From: an uncultured Austwickia sp.
Lineage (GTDB): Bacteria; Actinomycetota; Actinomycetes; Actinomycetales; Dermatophilaceae
Length of the DNA: 13,473 bases
Direction of reading: 5' to 3'
Assembly (NCBI GenBank): GCA_934678955.1
Contig: CAKUSI010000074.1
Span: 1-13,473, forward strand
Made by a program: the position numbers and the translations under genes. Below the pieces are notes generated by a model. It saw only the letters and a program-made list of their open reading frames with translations. It ran no database searches and was not told the origin of the DNA. Positions 13,388 through 13,473 of the stretch are shown here, piece after piece (position 1 is the stretch's first letter; the number at the start of each line of letters is the position of its first letter).

Positions 13388-13473
13388 GGTTTCGACGCTA
13401 GTGGTCCGTCTCAGTTTTGATTGGCCCGTTGTCGAGTGTGGTCCGGGCGCGTTGAACCTTGGCGAGGATGGAC
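13388..13473. other. Upstream region of the MerR-VOC gene; possible end of another gene or mobile element
   Basis: The 86 bases before the MerR-VOC start should hold its promoter, but no clear -35 box was found. On the minus strand one frame is open from the window edge and ends in TAG at 13398-13400, reading SILAKVQRARTTLDNGPIKT then ETDH. This could be the tail of an upstream gene, perhaps a transposase, but 24 codons are too few to decide. The stretch 13410-13425 (CAGTTTTGATTGG) is AT-richer than its surroundings. Confidence 0.3.

Overview
The window is uniformly GC-rich and reads like an actinobacterial chromosome: third codon positions are mostly G or C, several gene starts have strong Shine-Dalgarno sequences, hairpin terminators mostly lack long T-tracts, and the families (DUF3618 beside a Bcp peroxiredoxin, a YtrA-type GntR/ABC operon, CopC, a MerR-VOC fusion) are typical of Actinobacteria. 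A micrococcal lineage is a guess, not a demonstration. No plasmid or phage structural genes are visible.

Layout. 2-775 (+) is the 3' part of a metallophosphoesterase gene cut by the window edge. It converges, across a strong hairpin, on a Bcp-type peroxiredoxin (886-1350, -), which is divergent from a small DUF3618 membrane protein (1562-1822, +). Next comes a minus-strand amino-acid cluster transcribed kbl - serC - serA (5600 down to 1909), combining glycine/threonine interconversion with the first two steps of serine synthesis. The serA 3' end lies in a short array of palindromes. A tRNA-Lys(CTT) gene with its own terminator (5720-5834) follows, then about 340 bp of non-coding sequence with repeats that resemble an integration-site scar. 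At 6178-8100 (+) there is an autoregulated-looking operon: a YtrA-type GntR repressor, an ABC ATPase and an ABC-2-like permease, with a near-perfect 22-bp palindromic operator at the promoter and a GC-rich hairpin after the last gene. A 298-bp gap after that holds a long imperfect inverted repeat. Two minus-strand genes follow: a membrane-anchored CopC copper protein (8466-9167) and an MFS transporter (9352-10614). A short truncated DUF1905-like gene remnant lies between the MFS gene and a plus-strand serine hydrolase of the class C beta-lactamase fold (10880-11968). The window ends with a two-gene minus-strand operon: a MerR regulator fused to a VOC (glyoxalase-fold) domain (12530-13387), overlapping by ATGA a stand-alone VOC protein (12084-12533).

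How the genes may work together. kbl-serC-serA supplies serine and glycine. The GntR-ABC operon looks like a self-repressed export or envelope-stress module. The MerR-VOC/VOC pair looks like a ligand-sensing regulator that controls an enzyme or binding protein of the same fold. I found no clear novel multi-gene defence or mobile system. The most unusual signals are the palindrome array at the serA terminus with a paired arm substitution (1866-1927), the separated inverted repeat at 8261-8379, the MerR-VOC fusion with its repeat-derived His/Gln/Glu-rich tail, and an apparent loss of the usual catalytic Glu in SerA.
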